Shown here piece after piece: positions 16,914 to 25,638 of a stretch of DNA of 64,000 nt (the first letter of the stretch is position 1; each line of letters opens with the position of its first letter). This stretch comes from an uncultured Prevotella sp. (GTDB lineage Bacteria; Bacteroidota; Bacteroidia; Bacteroidales; Bacteroidaceae): positions 1 through 64,000 of the forward strand of contig CAJODL010000008.1 in NCBI GenBank assembly GCA_905233165.1, written 5' to 3'. The position numbers were made by a program, and so were the translations under genes. The notes beneath the pieces were generated by a model, which was given only the letters and a program-made list of their open reading frames with translations, ran no database searches and had not been told where the DNA came from.

Positions 16914-17336
16914 CTACCTGTGATACCGGAATTTCGTGCCGTTCTCCAATAACGACCAGGTAGAACGGGTAAAGATTACTTCCGCAGTGTCGCCTCTCAG
17001 GATTATTTCACCACCGATGGGATTGCCTGCTGCGTCGGTTGCGGTGAATTCCATTCCGTCGGCACCCATTGTTCCAATGCCATCGTCAAGGTTGGTCAGG
17101 CGGAATATGCCAATCTTTACGTCATATTTACCGTCGTCTCGGAGGGTGATATACAGATTCGGCTCGTTATTGTCCTCGTCAAGATAAACACCCTCGTATG
17201 AAGGGGCAGGCACTTGGGGCTCTTCCATCATACTCGTGTCATTATGATTGTCCGCTTTCTGACCCTTACACCCTGCCATCATTCCGCAGATGAGAATGGC
17301 ACAACACACAAAATGTATTACTTTTCCTTGAGTCAT
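16914..17336 (-). CDS. hypothetical lipoprotein
   Basis: 140 residues with a lipoprotein signal and lipobox MMAGC, then an acidic low-complexity linker. A small beta-rich domain follows (YEGVYLDEDNNEPNLYITLR ... STWSLLENGTKFRYHR), resembling small lipocalin-like Bacteroidales lipoproteins. Function not recognised. It lies in the same direction as the ZIP transporter 21 bp upstream, so the two may form one transcript. Confidence 0.75.
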   Translation of the reverse strand: MTQGKVIHFVCCAILICGMMAGCKGQKADNHNDTSMMEEPQVPAPSYEGVYLDEDNNEPNLYITLRDDGKYDVKIGIFRLTNLDDGIGTMGADGMEFTATDAAGNPIGGEIILRGDTAEVIFTRSTWSLLENGTKFRYHR

Positions 17337-17357
17337 AAGTTATTCTGTTTTTTCCAA

Positions 17358-18140
17358 TCACCCCATCACTACGTCAAGAACCATCATAAGTACGAAGCCG
17401 ATTGCGAAACCGATGGTGCTGAGGTTGGAGTGCTGCCCCTCAGAGGCTTCAGGGATGAGTTCTTCGACCACGACGTAGAACATAGCACCTGCTGCAAAGG
17501 CGAGCATATAAGGGAGGACGGGAACCAGCAGCGATGCCAGCAATAAGACGGCAACTGCCCCAATAGGTTCGACGGCTCCGCTCAGAGAACCAAGCAGGAA
17601 CGAACACCAGCGGCTGTTGCCTGCTGCCCGCATCGGCATGGAAATAATGGCTCCTTCAGGGATATTCTGGATAGCAATACCCAATGAAACGGCAACGGCA
17701 CCAGCCAATGAGATATGAGCCACTCCATTCTCTGCTCCGGCAAACACTACACCGACGGCCATTCCCTCAGGCAGGTTATGGATAGTGACAGCCAGGGCAA
17801 GCATCGCAGTCCTGGAGAGACTGGAACGGATACCTTCAGGTTTGTCTGTGCCTATATGCAGGTGCGGTATCAGTTCGTCGATGAGCAGCAGGAATCCCAT
17901 TCCAAGCAAGAACCCCACGGCAGCAGGCATTACTGCCCACTTGCCGATATCAGCCCCCATATCCATGGATGGAATAAGTAGCGACCAAACAGATGCTGCC
18001 ACCATCACGCCAGATGCAAAGCCCAAAAGCGACTTCTGCAATCGAACTGACATCTCTTCCTTCATAAAGAATACGAAGGCAGAGCCGAGCATCGTGCCCA
18101 GCAGCGGAATCAGCAGTCCTATAATCAATGTTGTTGTCAT
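17358..18140 (-). CDS. ZIP family divalent metal transporter
   Basis: About eight membrane segments and the two metal-site helices of ZIP/ZupT proteins: HNLPEGMAVGV and IQNIPEGAIISMPMR. A later helix has VVEELIPEA. Likely imports zinc or iron across the inner membrane. Start set at 18140 (MTTTLIIGLL), because the longer ATG at 18152 lies inside a TAATTTTG -7 box at 18150-18157. The transcript would then be nearly leaderless. A Fur-type regulator is encoded 3 kb away, but no operator was identified. Confidence 0.88.
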   Translation of the reverse strand: MTTTLIIGLLIPLLGTMLGSAFVFFMKEEMSVRLQKSLLGFASGVMVAASVWSLLIPSMDMGADIGKWAVMPAAVGFLLGMGFLLLIDELIPHLHIGTDKPEGIRSSLSRTAMLALAVTIHNLPEGMAVGVVFAGAENGVAHISLAGAVAVSLGIAIQNIPEGAIISMPMRAAGNSRWCSFLLGSLSGAVEPIGAVAVLLLASLLVPVLPYMLAFAAGAMFYVVVEELIPEASEGQHSNLSTIGFAIGFVLMMVLDVVMG

Positions 18141-18149
18141 AATCAGGTG

Positions 18150-18157
18150 CAAAATTA
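18150..18157 (-). promoter_or_regulatory. -7 box (TAATTTTG) for the ZIP transporter gene
   Basis: Matches TAnnTTTG followed by C and lies only 9 bp before the chosen ATG, implying a very short or absent leader. Confidence 0.55.
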
Positions 18158-18270
18158 CTACTTTTTCTTGGATTGTGCAATACCCAAATCATATAAAAAT
18201 TTATTTACCTTATTCTTCATGTATATGGAGGAAAAAATACTTTACTTCCACTTTTTTATCTTTTTTTTAG

Positions 18271-18278
18271 TACCTTTG
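18271..18278 (+). promoter_or_regulatory. -7 box (TACCTTTG) for the GH115 gene
   Basis: Exact box followed by C, 72 bp before the ATG at 18351. Confidence 0.6.
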
Positions 18279-18350
18279 CTCCCAATTCTCCTCAAAACCA
18301 GTAAAGAAATAATTCCAAACAACTAAACAAAATAATATCCTAATACAAAA

Positions 18351-20990
18351 ATGAAACGGCTTACAATTTTATCGATTCTGATGTGCATGTGGCTGGGAGC
18401 CATGGCGCAGACAAAGCAGTTCTGCATTGCCAATGACGGCAAGGCGGCAACAATAGTGGTAGATGAGAACGACTGGAAAGGTGTTATTCGTGCTGCCAAC
18501 GACCTTGGCGACGATGTAAGGAAAGTAACAGGAGTGGAGGCCCCCCTCTTATCCCCCCAGTTGGGGGAAAGAACCGACGTGGATAAACTCCTCACCCAAC
18601 TGGGGGAGGCTGGGAGGGGGCTTATCCTTGTCGGAACCATCGGCAAGAGCAAGACTATCGACCGCCTCATCAAGCAGAAGAAACTCGACATAAAGCCTAT
18701 CAAGGGTCGCTGGGAGGGATATGTCATCGATGTTGTGGATGGCAACTTGGTCATTGCAGGCAACGACAAAAGGGGCACCATCTTCGGCATCTACGAGATT
18801 TCGCGCCGCATCGGTGTGTCGCCCTGGTACTGGATGGCAGATGCACCAGTGATTCATAAGGATGAGCTCTACTGGCCCGTCGGACGCTATTATGACTGGC
18901 CTGCAGTGAAGTATCGCGGCATCTTCATCAACGACGAATGGCCCTCGTTCGGCACGTGGTGCCAGAAACACTTCGGGGGCGTTAACTCCAAGGCCTACGA
19001 GAAGATATTCGAGTTGTTGCTGCGTCTGAAGGCCAACTATTTCTGGCCTGCCATGTGGGCAACGGCATTCAACGAGGACGACCCAGAGTCGCCGCGACTG
19101 GCCGACGAGATGGGTATTGTGATGGGCACCTCTCACCACGAGCCGATGATGCGGTCACATCGTGAATATCTGAACCGTAAGGAACAGGTCGGCCCATGGG
19201 ACTATGCCACGAACAAGGAGCGCGTGGATGCTTTTTTTCGCGAAGGCATGGAGCGCAATAAGAATTATGATAATCTCGTGACCATCGGCATGCGCGGCGA
19301 CGGCGACGTGGCTATGGGTAAGGGCAATGATCAGGAGAATATGAAGACGCTGAAGGATGTCATCGACGGTCAGCGCAAGATTATCAAGGACATCTACGGA
19401 CGACCCGATGCCGTGCCTCAGCTGTGGGCTATCTTCACCGAGGTGCAGCGCTACTACGATGCCGGCTTCACCGTGCCCGATGACGTGACCCTGCTGTTCT
19501 GCGACAATAACTGGGGCTATATACGCCGCAAGGGAACGGCAGCAGAACGCAAGCGTAAGGGTGGACTAGGCCTGTACTACCACATTGACATGAACGGTGG
19601 TCCGTGGAATGACCGTTGGATAAACACCACTACCGTGCCGAAACTCCGCGAGCAGTTGAACCTTGCATACAAGAGCGGCATCGACCGCATCTGGATTATC
19701 AACGTGGGCGATCTGAAACCAAAGGAGATGCCAATCTCGTTTATCATGGACTATGCATGGAGGCCTACAGACTTCGGACCGCTTGCCCCCGAACCAGGGT
19801 GGGTGCTGCACACGCGCTACGACAACGAAATGGAGTGGCTTTTCCAATGGACAGCCAGCGTGTTGGGTGGCAACTCTGCCACAGGGAAATGGCTCGGTGA
19901 TGATTCCACCGGAAACAGTTTGCCCGCTGATGTCACCGACGAGTGTGCGGAGATTATCGCCCAATACTCAAAGCTCAACCTCCTGCGTAAACCCGAGGTG
20001 CAGGTACCTGGTCTCTTCAATTACGAGGAGATGCTCCACCTTAACAACCAGTGGCAGTCACTCGTACTGCGTTGTGAGGCACTAAAAGAACGTATTCCGG
20101 CTTCAGCACAGGATGCCTTCTACCAACTGGTATATTACCCCGCAGTAGCAAGTGCCGGTGTGGCTCAGATGTATAATGCTGCCACGATGGGCGACAGAGA
20201 GACCGTTAAAGAACTTATGGAGAAAGACCAGCGCCTCACCGACTTCTACAATAAGAAATTGGCAGGCGGCAAATGGGATGGTATGATGCTTGACAATCAC
20301 ATTGGCTACACAAAGTGGAGTATTCCCGAGAAGAATACAAACCCAATGGATCTCGACTACAAGGTAACCCACAACCTGAGCGCTTCGAAAGACACAAAGG
20401 AATATTCTATTGCCGCCCGTGACTTTTCATGTAAAGGCCTTGGATGGATGTTCTTGCCCGATCTGGGGCGCGGCGACGGCTGCATGGGAGCCGCTGACGT
20501 GATGAAAGAATATCCCAATGGTGACGGACCAGTATTGGAACACGAAATAGAACTGGCACCAGCCAATTCTCAACCTTCAACTCTCAACTCTCTGCTTTCG
20601 ATTGCCATCGGCATCTTGCCCACACAGGACATCATGCCTGTCAGAGGTCTGCGCCTTGGTGTACAACTTGATGATCAACCCATGCAGACCATCGATGCCC
20701 GTCAGGGACTGCACGATGAATTCGGCGAATATACGAAGCAAAATCTTGCACAATCGAAGGTGCTGAAGCCCCTGCCTCCACATAACAACCTCCTGCTCAG
20801 CGGATGGAAAGACGGCCACAAGATGCTTCGTCGCGATGAGGTGTTCGACAACATCCGGTGGCTTGAGGTGAAGTTTGACACTACCCCCGGCAAGCACAAA
20901 CTGAAGCTTATAATGATTGACCCGGAAATTGTCATTGAGCAGATTGTCGTCAACCCCGACAATAACCGCTATAGCTATTTCGGAAGATAA
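18351..20990 (+). CDS. glycoside hydrolase family 115 (xylan alpha-1,2-glucuronidase-like)
   Basis: Secreted enzyme (signal MKRLTILSILMCMWLGAMAQ) of 879 residues. GH115 landmarks include GRWEGYVIDVVDGNLVIAGN, ISRRIGVSPWYWMADAP, KYRGIFINDEWPSFGTW, LLLRLKANYFWPAMWATAF and GMRGDGDVAMG. GH115 enzymes remove (4-O-methyl-)glucuronic acid from xylan. Two inserts come from repeat DNA: residues about 64-89 (family B) and about 740-750 (family C). Its 3' end overlaps the convergent Fur gene by 16 bp. No SusC/D pair is nearby. Confidence 0.92.
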   Translation: MKRLTILSILMCMWLGAMAQTKQFCIANDGKAATIVVDENDWKGVIRAANDLGDDVRKVTGVEAPLLSPQLGERTDVDKLLTQLGEAGRGLILVGTIGKSKTIDRLIKQKKLDIKPIKGRWEGYVIDVVDGNLVIAGNDKRGTIFGIYEISRRIGVSPWYWMADAPVIHKDELYWPVGRYYDWPAVKYRGIFINDEWPSFGTWCQKHFGGVNSKAYEKIFELLLRLKANYFWPAMWATAFNEDDPESPRLADEMGIVMGTSHHEPMMRSHREYLNRKEQVGPWDYATNKERVDAFFREGMERNKNYDNLVTIGMRGDGDVAMGKGNDQENMKTLKDVIDGQRKIIKDIYGRPDAVPQLWAIFTEVQRYYDAGFTVPDDVTLLFCDNNWGYIRRKGTAAERKRKGGLGLYYHIDMNGGPWNDRWINTTTVPKLREQLNLAYKSGIDRIWIINVGDLKPKEMPISFIMDYAWRPTDFGPLAPEPGWVLHTRYDNEMEWLFQWTASVLGGNSATGKWLGDDSTGNSLPADVTDECAEIIAQYSKLNLLRKPEVQVPGLFNYEEMLHLNNQWQSLVLRCEALKERIPASAQDAFYQLVYYPAVASAGVAQMYNAATMGDRETVKELMEKDQRLTDFYNKKLAGGKWDGMMLDNHIGYTKWSIPEKNTNPMDLDYKVTHNLSASKDTKEYSIAARDFSCKGLGWMFLPDLGRGDGCMGAADVMKEYPNGDGPVLEHEIELAPANSQPSTLNSLLSIAIGILPTQDIMPVRGLRLGVQLDDQPMQTIDARQGLHDEFGEYTKQNLAQSKVLKPLPPHNNLLLSGWKDGHKMLRRDEVFDNIRWLEVKFDTTPGKHKLKLIMIDPEIVIEQIVVNPDNNRYSYFGR
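18541..18617 (+). repeat. in-frame family-B repeat inside the GH115 gene
   Basis: CCCCCCAGTTGGGGGAAAG and CCCAACTGGGGGAGG palindromes, read as LLSPQLGERTD and LTQLGEAGRG. They lie between the first beta-alpha element and the family-typical GLILVGTIGKS. Confidence 0.75.
20570..20601 (+). repeat. in-frame family-C repeat near the 3' end of the GH115 gene
   Basis: CAACCTTCAACTCTCAACTC is translated as NSQPSTLNSL. The same unit is intergenic at 49.6 kb. Confidence 0.68.
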
Positions 20991-21421
20991 TGGCTCTGGC
21001 ACTTAGGGCAAATCCCCTTGATGACGTATTCTGATTCGTGTATCACGTATCCTTCTGGTATCGGAACTCTTGGTATTGGAACATCTTCAAGGCATATCGT
21101 CTCGTGACATTTTATGCAGGTAAGGTGAACATGTCCCTGATGCTGATAGTGGCATCCATGTTCGTTATCGTGAGTACAGTTGCAGAGACAATATTTCTGC
21201 ATTCCGGAGCCGTCATCAATGAGATGCAGAAGCTGTTTTTCTGCAAAGAGCGTCAGCGCCCGGAAAATAGAAGACGAATCCATCGTAGGCATCTTGCTCT
21301 CCACATCAAGAAGGGAAAAGACACCATGAATGTCTTCGTGGATTGTCTTCAGAACCAGCAGACGATTGGCGGTAATCCTAATATCTGCATTGTTTAGAAT
21401 GTCTTCGTATTTTTTATTCAT
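20975..21421 (-). CDS. Fur/Zur family metal-dependent regulator
   Basis: 148 residues. The N-terminal winged helix (ITANRLLVLKTIHEDIHGVF, SSIFRALTLFAEKQLLHLID) is followed by a His/Cys-rich sensor region (CTHDNEHGCHYQHQGHVHL). Two structural zinc pairs, CIKC and CPKC, lie near the C-terminus. Could be Fur, Zur or PerR; the sequence alone does not decide. The start overlaps the stop of the upstream hypothetical gene by 8 bp, suggesting coupling. The 3' end overlaps the convergent GH115 gene. Confidence 0.88.
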   Translation of the reverse strand: MNKKYEDILNNADIRITANRLLVLKTIHEDIHGVFSLLDVESKMPTMDSSSIFRALTLFAEKQLLHLIDDGSGMQKYCLCNCTHDNEHGCHYQHQGHVHLTCIKCHETICLEDVPIPRVPIPEGYVIHESEYVIKGICPKCQSHYLPK

Positions 21422-22316
21422 TGTAAAATCCTTCTGCTACATGGTTGTATTTTATGCCATCGCTGCCCCTAACGAGGAATACGACCATGCTGACCTTGTC
21501 GCCTATCTGTGGCGCTCTTTTGCGGTCATCTTTTAGTATCTTTATTGGCGCATATCCTTCCTGACCCATCACTCCTCCGTCTGCGTGGGGGAGGGAACTT
21601 GTTATTTTGTATTGGAAGGTGCGTTTCTTATTGTCAATGGATATAATCTCCGCATCAAGGGTGCCGAATGATTCTCTGCCTGAAGAATGCTCCTCCTGCT
21701 TAATCACCACAGCAGACTTGAAACGGCTATTGGCAGGGATGATTGGTGTGAACCATACATATTCGCCTACGAGGGGAAGCACTTTGGGACTTTTAGCGAC
21801 GAAATGGCGTGAGCCGCTGTCGAAGATGTGGAAGAAATCGTTCTTGGCGTCATAGCTGTTCACATATCCTATGATGGGAGGAAGAATCATTGGCAGTTCC
21901 GGGTCCTTCTTTAAAGGACAGTGTTCGGGGTGACGGTTCAGGTAATCTGCTACGACGCGTTCTGTCCTATCCTGAAGCGAGATAAACGACCTTCCGTCAG
22001 CAGATGTCTGGGCCTCTCTATCCTCAGGACGCAGAAATTGGATATATCCCCAAATGCGGATAAAGTTGAGCAGGTTAAAGTCGTCATACTGCTCCGACAT
22101 CTTCAATGCCAGTTGCAGCATACAAGAGTGGAGTAGGGAAGGATGCTCCAATGGAATCTTCGTATATGTTGCTAACAACATTCGTGCCTGCTGCGAGCCA
22201 CATTCCTGAAAATGGTCCTTCAGATACCAATATATGTCCCATGCAGTATCCCTTGGATGCGTCTTAGCAGCCTCCAAAGATACCAACAGTTCTTCCCAAG
22301 TTATTGTCTTTGCCAT
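21414..22316 (-). CDS. hypothetical protein with helical N-terminus and beta-rich C-terminus
   Basis: Not recognised. 300 residues, no signal peptide. The first 130 residues look helical and repeat-like (LEAAKTHPRDTAWDIYWYLKD). From about residue 145 two beta-rich segments (IIGYVNSYDAKNDFFHIFDS and LDAEIISIDNKKRTFQYKI) resemble small OB/cold-shock-like barrels, which would suit nucleic-acid binding. That is only a structural impression. It is the gene upstream of, and overlapping, the Fur-type regulator, so the two are likely coexpressed. Confidence 0.65.
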   Translation of the reverse strand: MAKTITWEELLVSLEAAKTHPRDTAWDIYWYLKDHFQECGSQQARMLLATYTKIPLEHPSLLHSCMLQLALKMSEQYDDFNLLNFIRIWGYIQFLRPEDREAQTSADGRSFISLQDRTERVVADYLNRHPEHCPLKKDPELPMILPPIIGYVNSYDAKNDFFHIFDSGSRHFVAKSPKVLPLVGEYVWFTPIIPANSRFKSAVVIKQEEHSSGRESFGTLDAEIISIDNKKRTFQYKITSSLPHADGGVMGQEGYAPIKILKDDRKRAPQIGDKVSMVVFLVRGSDGIKYNHVAEGFYNE

Positions 22317-22371
22317 ATTTTTATTTTTACGTTTTCACTCCACTCTCACTCCCTTCTCACTCCCCTTTCAA

Positions 22372-22830
22372 CTAAGGATTCTTCTTCCAGACTCCTACGT
22401 TCCAGAATCTTTTCTGCGTTTTCTTCTTTCTATTCCATGTGTTGTAGTACTCATACTGCGACTCTACATCGAATGCATTCTCTTTATACTTTATCTCATA
22501 TCCTGTTTCGGGAGTTCCTATAACGCTGATGGTATCATAGCGTATCTCCAGATGTTGCAGATGGAAATCAGAGATGTATGCCCTTGCTGCTCTGATGGTG
22601 TTGTTTTTCTTCTCTAAGTCTATGGCTTCATCTGGTGCACCCCATATCTCGGATGCTCTCGTCTTTACCTCAATAAACAGAAGGATGGTGGAGTTTTCGT
22701 CAATACATACGAGGTCTAACTCGTGATGCTTCTTTTGCCAGTTGCGGTGGCGTATGTACCATCCGTGCTGCTCCATATATTCTGCAGCACAATCTTCACC
22801 CCATCTGCCTAAGTCATTTTTCCATGCCAT
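22372..22830 (-). CDS. yraN: YraN/UPF0102 family nuclease-fold protein
   Basis: 152 residues. Typical N-terminus LGRWGEDCAAEYMEQHGW, then the endonuclease-like core HELDLVCIDENSTILLFIEVKTR with the D ... EVK pattern of restriction-like folds. Then AIDLEKKNNTIRAARAYI. The C-terminal 40 residues beyond the domain are polar and Tyr/Asn-rich, longer than in E. coli YraN. The cellular role is not established. A TACCTTTG box lies upstream at 22861-22868 on the minus strand. Confidence 0.9.
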   Translation of the reverse strand: MAWKNDLGRWGEDCAAEYMEQHGWYIRHRNWQKKHHELDLVCIDENSTILLFIEVKTRASEIWGAPDEAIDLEKKNNTIRAARAYISDFHLQHLEIRYDTISVIGTPETGYEIKYKENAFDVESQYEYYNTWNRKKKTQKRFWNVGVWKKNP

Positions 22831-22938
22831 ATTCTATATATGTAGGTGTTCTGTTGATTTCAAAGGTACAAATAATAGGTATTTGGAGGGCTTTTTCAGC
22901 AAAAGGTTTTAAAAAAAGCATATTTTTGTTGCTAAAAA

Positions 22939-22970
22939 TTTGCACATCTCATTTTTTCTTATTACCTTTG
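22939..22970 (+). promoter_or_regulatory. -33/-7 promoter for tRNA-Met
   Basis: TTTG at 22939-22942, a 20-bp spacer, and TACCTTTG at 22963-22970 followed by C. This is the cleanest example in the window of the Bacteroidetes housekeeping promoter, together with the one at 49.95 kb. Confidence 0.75.
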
Positions 22971-23001
22971 CAGCCGTAAATTTGAAAAACGACCTCTTAA
23001 T

Positions 23002-23075
23002 GGCGGGATAGCTCAGTTGGTTAGAGCGTCGGATTCATAATCCGGAGGTCGGGGGATCGTAGCCCCCTCCCGCTA
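23002..23075 (+). tRNA. tRNA-Met (CAT anticodon), elongator type
   Basis: All four arms fold: acceptor GGCGGGA/TCCCGCT (first pair G-T), D arm GCTC/GAGC, anticodon stem TCGGA/TCCGG with loop TTCATAA, T stem GGGGG/CCCCC. The anticodon stem lacks the three G-C pairs of initiator tRNA, so elongator Met is favoured; a CAT-reading tRNA-Ile2 cannot be excluded. CCA is not encoded. The T loop reads ATCGTAG instead of TTCRAnY; see findings. Confidence 0.93.
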
Positions 23076-23090
23076 CATTAAAGGAAAATA

Positions 23091-23127
23091 AAATGAGTTA
23101 CGCGATTCACGTAACTCATTTTTGTTT
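23091..23127 (+). terminator. intrinsic terminator after tRNA-Met
   Basis: 11-bp stem AATGAGTTACG / CGTAACTCATT with a 7-nt loop, followed by TTTGTTTTT. Confidence 0.85.
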
Positions 23128-23151
23128 TTCTCTATACTTATTATTTCCTTT

Positions 23152-24594
23152 TTACTTCATTCCCATAACGGCTTTAGCACCTTCGTTCTCTGGGTCAAGC
23201 TCAAGCAGTTTTGCTGCAACCTCTTTACCCATCTCCATATTATCGATGCAGTTTACATAGTAATACAGGAGGGTAGCGTATGCAGCAGCAAGCATTTTGT
23301 TCTCACCAGTAGAACGGTCAGCCTTAGCACCTAAGATGTCTGTGAAGGTAGCATAGTGAGGACCTGCCAGTTTAACCTGCTCTTTCTGGTCGATAGGCAG
23401 TGAGAAGGGTAGGGTAGCACGCTTGTTAGCTACGTATGCAGCATTTGTTGGATACTTCTCTGCCAACTCTGCATATATTTTGTCAGCCTTCTCGTATGCA
23501 ATCTTCTTGTCTTCTGGAGATGTCTTCTCGTCAGCTAACTGGTCAGCATACAAAGATGCAACAGCTTCTTGCAGAGAGAAAGACTGCTGTGACTGAGCCT
23601 TTACATACTTATCCAAGTATTCACCAGCCTTAGCATAGTCAGAGAGCTTCTTATAGCAATCTGAGATATCCTTATTTGCCTGTGCCTTTGTTGGCGCATC
23701 AACATTGTCGAGAGTCTGCAGCTTCTTGTACTGCTCAATGGCTTCAGCATATTTGTCAGCTCCTTTGAGGGCACGTGCATAGTAACCGTAGTCGAAAGAT
23801 GATGCCTTGAGGGAATCAGAGTTGTTGAAAAGGTCATTTGCACCGTTAAGAGCTGCTTCATAGTTCTTCAACTCAGTATTGTTGAACAAAATAAGGCGGT
23901 TGAATGATGCATTGCGTGGGAACTTAGCATGTCCCTGCTGAGCAAGTGACAGTGATTTCTGATAGTCCTGAGAAAGGAATACGTTGGTAGCATAGTCAGA
24001 AATCTGGTAATCCTTCATATCATTCAAGCTAACCTTGTTATAGTACTCAATAGCCTTCTTCATGTTGCCGGCACTTGAATATATCTCTGCTGCAATGAGG
24101 TCAACAGGATAGCCTGGGCATTCTCTCTTCAGAGTCTCAAGAGCACCGACTGCATCCTGAGGGGCTGTCTTACTCATTATCTGTGCATAGCGACGGTATC
24201 CGTCAGGATTCTTTGGATCTGCATACATTGCCTGTTGGAAGTTCATTGCTGCTTCGCCACCATTGTCCTCACCAACGGCGATATTACCCATGAGGAGATA
24301 AGGGGTAGCATTGCCTGGCTTGCCCTTTAAGAGGTCAATAGCTTTCTGTGCGTACAACTTTGCGTTGGCATAGTCTTTAACAGACAGATATGCACGTCCG
24401 ATACTTACAAGACCATTGACATCTTTTTTGTTTTCCTTAGCGATGTCTTTTATCTGATCTTGTGCCTCTTCCGTGCCTTTCTTTATAAGTTCAGATACTT
24501 GTTTCATAAGCTGGTCAGAGTCATTGTTCTGAGCCAGCGCTGGAGCTGCGATGAATGTCATCAGGGCTCCGAAAAGGATGTTTCTTAATTTCAT
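23152..24594 (-). CDS. exported tetratricopeptide repeat protein
   Basis: 480 residues, signal peptide ending APALAQ, then TPR-like helical repeats throughout (for example LVSIGRAYLSVKDYANAKLY, YYARALKGADKYAEAIEQYK, DCYKKLSDYAKAGEYLDK). Likely a periplasmic scaffold. It is the last gene of the run ExbB-ExbD-ExbD-TonB-PstS-like-TPR, an arrangement known in Bacteroidales. An accessory role to the TonB energy-transducing system is plausible but inferred. It lies 17 bp after the PstS-like gene. Confidence 0.87.
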   Translation of the reverse strand: MKLRNILFGALMTFIAAPALAQNNDSDQLMKQVSELIKKGTEEAQDQIKDIAKENKKDVNGLVSIGRAYLSVKDYANAKLYAQKAIDLLKGKPGNATPYLLMGNIAVGEDNGGEAAMNFQQAMYADPKNPDGYRRYAQIMSKTAPQDAVGALETLKRECPGYPVDLIAAEIYSSAGNMKKAIEYYNKVSLNDMKDYQISDYATNVFLSQDYQKSLSLAQQGHAKFPRNASFNRLILFNNTELKNYEAALNGANDLFNNSDSLKASSFDYGYYARALKGADKYAEAIEQYKKLQTLDNVDAPTKAQANKDISDCYKKLSDYAKAGEYLDKYVKAQSQQSFSLQEAVASLYADQLADEKTSPEDKKIAYEKADKIYAELAEKYPTNAAYVANKRATLPFSLPIDQKEQVKLAGPHYATFTDILGAKADRSTGENKMLAAAYATLLYYYVNCIDNMEMGKEVAAKLLELDPENEGAKAVMGMK

Positions 24595-24611
24595 ATTCTT
24601 TCTTTAATTGT

Positions 24612-25571
24612 TTAATCTGATATTTTTACATCACGAACGGATATATTACCATATGCAGGAAGAAGTCCTGCTTTGAATATTATCATTTGACCTTTAGGTG
24701 CTGCAACGAATTGTGCAAACCCCCATGGTAAACCATATTTGCCGCGCTCATCATTAAGAAGAGCATAGATCTTACGGATGAATGGATAGAAATCATTGTA
24801 GATGTATCCCTGATATGGTTTGTATGAGTTTGCTGGTGTCGCATCATCACTACGTGAGATGGCAAGCACTCGGATATTCTTTTTCCACGTTAGATTCGTT
24901 GTGTCGCGTTTGTCGTTGAGCCAGTTGCTACCTATTATGCCGATAGCATTTGGAGTCTTCTCTACGTAATCTACGACTTCTGCTGTTTTCTTTGTAGCAA
25001 AGGCATTTTCTGCCGTTATAGGTTTTCCATTAAGGATGGAGTCTTCCACATAGTGTACAGCACTTGAGGTGGCGTTGTCAAAACATACTATTATTTCACC
25101 GGAACGGCTGTGGGTACCAACTTCTTTCCATGTTTTTGCCTCACCAGAAAGGATGCGCTTGACATCTTTTACTGACATACAAGAGTCCATATTCTCCCTG
25201 TTTGTTATAAGGGCTAAACCATCGTAACCAACATGTACTGTATATGGTTTACGCTCGCGTGCGATAAGATTATCATACTCTGACTTCTTGAAATCACGCG
25301 ATGTAAACATCATAAGCAGTTTGTTGGCAAGCAACAGGTTCATGCCCTCTGACTCTGTCATGTATTTTGGAGTGCAGTGTGCTTGTACATAGATAGAATG
25401 GAACACCTCCAGTTCTTCTTCGATAATGGGTGCGAAACTCTCGTCGGCACCAAATGTAATAGAGCCGCTGGAGTACGTGTCAGTACGCGCATTAGGGTCT
25501 TTCTTGCGTGAGCAGGAAGTGGATATGCTTAATGCGAGTATTGCAACGATAAGGAACGTTAAGTGTTTCAT
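24612..25571 (-). CDS. PstS-like phosphate-binding lipoprotein
   Basis: 319 residues, lipoprotein signal with lipobox STSCS. The periplasmic-binding-protein fold includes FGADESFAPIIEEEL, YDGLALITNRENMDSCMSVKDVKRILSGEAKTW (the latter typical of PstS/SphX) and CFDNATSSAVHYVEDS. No PstCAB permease genes are near. It may instead serve the TonB system beside it. It starts after an intrinsic terminator-like hairpin that separates it from tonB. Confidence 0.8.
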   Translation of the reverse strand: MKHLTFLIVAILALSISTSCSRKKDPNARTDTYSSGSITFGADESFAPIIEEELEVFHSIYVQAHCTPKYMTESEGMNLLLANKLLMMFTSRDFKKSEYDNLIARERKPYTVHVGYDGLALITNRENMDSCMSVKDVKRILSGEAKTWKEVGTHSRSGEIIVCFDNATSSAVHYVEDSILNGKPITAENAFATKKTAEVVDYVEKTPNAIGIIGSNWLNDKRDTTNLTWKKNIRVLAISRSDDATPANSYKPYQGYIYNDFYPFIRKIYALLNDERGKYGLPWGFAQFVAAPKGQMIIFKAGLLPAYGNISVRDVKISD

Positions 25572-25583
25572 TGTGTGTCTTTT

Positions 25584-25622
25584 AAAAAGAGGCCAAAAGG
25601 AATGCCCTTCTGGCCTCTTTGA
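25584..25622 (-). terminator. terminator or attenuator between tonB and the PstS-like gene
   Basis: On the minus strand the stem AAAGAGGCCA / TGGCCTCTTT with further inner pairing is followed by TTTTT. It lies in the 67-bp gap inside an otherwise continuous operon, so it probably lowers transcription of the last two genes. Confidence 0.8.
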
Positions 25623-25638
25623 GAATTTATCAGTTATT

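Noticed and set aside
18351..20990. A polysaccharide utilisation locus around GH115, or around GH2-GH146
   Set aside because: No SusC/SusD pair or hybrid two-component/ECF regulator is adjacent. The receptor-like barrel at 40.5-42.2 kb lacks SusC features.
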